This document shows positions 63,114 to 64,000 of a stretch of DNA of 64,000 bases, piece after piece (within the stretch, counting starts at the first letter, position 1; each line of letters starts with the position of its first letter). Source of the DNA: Aliivibrio fischeri. Lineage in GTDB: Bacteria; Pseudomonadota; Gammaproteobacteria; Enterobacterales; Vibrionaceae. The notes below the pieces were generated by a model that made no database searches, had not been told where the DNA came from, and worked only from the letters and a program-made list of their open reading frames with translations. Location: the NCBI GenBank assembly GCA_038993745.2, contig CP160630.1:558001-622000 (forward strand), in the 5' to 3' direction. The translations under genes were made by a program, and so were the position numbers.

Positions 63114-63136
63114 ATCGACTCTATCAGATTAACATA

Positions 63137-64000
63137 TTAGATATGTTTGCTGATTTCCACACAACTTTCTTTAGCGTCACCGAAAAGCATTTCAGTATTT
63201 TCTTTAAAGAACAGTGGGTTTTGAACACCAGCATAACCTGTGTTCATAGAACGTTTGAATACGATTACGTTTTTCGCATTCCATACTTCTAGAACTGGCA
63301 TACCAGCGATTGGGCTGTTTGGATCTTCCATTGCTGCAGGGTTAACTGTATCGTTAGCACCAATAACTAGAACTGTATCTGTTTCAGATAAGTCATCGTT
63401 GATCTCGTCCATTTCTAGAACGATATCATAAGGTACTTTAGCTTCTGCAAGAAGAACATTCATGTGACCCGGTAAACGACCTGCAACAGGGTGGATACCA
63501 AAGCGCACTTCAACACCTTGAGCACGAAGTTTTTCAGTGATTTCGTGAACTGGGTACTGAGCTTGAGCTACTGCCATGCCGTATCCTGGAGTGATAACAA
63601 CAGACTTAGAGTTTTTAAGCATTTCTGCTACTTCTTCAGCGGTTGTTTCACGATGCTCACCCTGCTCTTCATCACCAGATGAAGCAACAACGTCTTGACC
63701 GAAGCCACCAGCAATTACGCTGATGAAAGAACGGTTCATTGCTTTACACATGATGTAAGACAGAATTGCACCTGATGAACCTACTAATGCACCAGTAACA
63801 ATCAGTAGATCGTTTGATAGCATGAAACCTGCCGCTGCCGCTGCCCAACCAGAGTATGAGTTAAGCATTGAAACAACTACTGGCATATCCGCACCACCGA
63901 TTGAAGCAACCAAGTGATAACCGAATGCAAATGCGATCAGTGTTACTAGAATAAGTGCGAACATGCTGCCTTCAACACTTACGAAGTGGTAAAGAAGACC
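63137..64000 (-). CDS. pntB: NAD(P) transhydrogenase beta subunit (partial, cut by window edge)
   Basis: The C-terminal 288 codons; the frame is open to the window end, so about 170 residues lie outside. Membrane helices run through the visible start, then [19 protein letters not shown]. The NADP(H)-binding domain III follows, with [35 protein letters not shown] and [11 protein letters not shown]. It closely matches E. coli PntB. PntAB couples proton entry to reduction of NADP+ by NADH at the inner membrane. pntA should lie upstream, outside the window. Confidence 0.95.
   Translation of the reverse strand, partial: GLLYHFVSVEGSMFALILVTLIAFAFGYHLVASIGGADMPVVVSMLNSYSGWAAAAAGFMLSNDLLIVTGALVGSSGAILSYIMCKAMNRSFISVIAGGFGQDVVASSGDEEQGEHRETTAEEVAEMLKNSKSVVITPGYGMAVAQAQYPVHEITEKLRAQGVEVRFGIHPVAGRLPGHMNVLLAEAKVPYDIVLEMDEINDDLSETDTVLVIGANDTVNPAAMEDPNSPIAGMPVLEVWNAKNVIVFKRSMNTGYAGVQNPLFFKENTEMLFGDAKESCVEISKHI

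Noticed and set aside
1..64000. CRISPR array, tRNA, rRNA, prophage or type VI structural cluster
   Set aside because: I scanned for regular direct repeats, cloverleaf sequences and phage or T6SS structural genes and found none.

Overview
The window looks like a piece of a Vibrionaceae genome, most likely Aliivibrio (the A. fischeri / A. salmonicida group). The grounds are AT-rich DNA, many gene families typical of vibrios (DUF2960-, DUF3069-, DUF3010-, DUF3319- and LruC-type proteins), a vxr-type two-component locus and enteric-like housekeeping genes. In V. cholerae vxr lies on the second chromosome, so a chromosome II origin is a reasonable inference, not something shown here. I saw no rRNA, tRNA, CRISPR array, insertion sequence or prophage block. 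Nearly all genes belong to recognisable families, and strong bidirectional terminators separate most convergent pairs.

Region by region. 1-3.4 kb: end of a membrane glycosyltransferase (cut by the window edge), its HlyD-type partner, a small unknown protein and a chemoreceptor. 3.4-9.5 kb: a GltS glutamate carrier, a lone RodA and two tandem RluA-type pseudouridine synthases with an unusual N-terminal extension. 9.6-19 kb: RRM protein, porin, FhuF-like reductase, divergent anmK/nagZ (cell-wall recycling), pykA, queE, mlc and ltaE. 19.3-24.5 kb: ravA-viaA, two small conserved proteins, an OmpA-type lipoprotein and creA. 24.7-30.2 kb: a tiny lipoprotein with a TTG start, a DUF3010-type protein, an HD-GYP sensor, a second GltS and an outer-membrane barrel. 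30.3-37.1 kb: ABC exporter, CobW-type GTPase, RbgA/YlqF, then a two-gene unit (LruC protein plus lipoprotein) in which both genes carry a single-base frameshift in a G run. 37.4-45.8 kb: EAL protein, DUF2797-type protein, DEAD-box helicase, ppnP, a PstS-like binding protein, AraC and SgrR-type regulators and a divergent HemF-like protein. 45.9-51.7 kb: zinc-ribbon protein, vxrA-vxrB-vxrC-yoaH, a TraF-like outer-membrane protein and mog. 52-57 kb: a GGDEF protein, a 26-residue membrane peptide and patZ. 57-64 kb: SPOR lipoprotein, ddl, a degenerate tyrosine recombinase, DUF3319-type protein, yciH, two small secreted proteins (one Cys-rich, one His-rich), a PhnA-type protein, an unknown membrane protein and the 3' part of pntB.

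Themes: cell-wall synthesis and recycling (rodA, anmK, nagZ, ddl, SPOR protein), c-di-GMP turnover (one HD-GYP, one EAL and one GGDEF protein in separate units), sugar-responsive control (mlc with a near-perfect CRP site, sgrR), and envelope stress signalling (vxr). No single large novel system is evident. The best leads are the doubly frameshifted LruC/lipoprotein unit, the recombinase lacking catalytic residues, the tandem pseudouridine synthases, the divergent HemF-like protein and several unlisted-size small secreted or membrane proteins.
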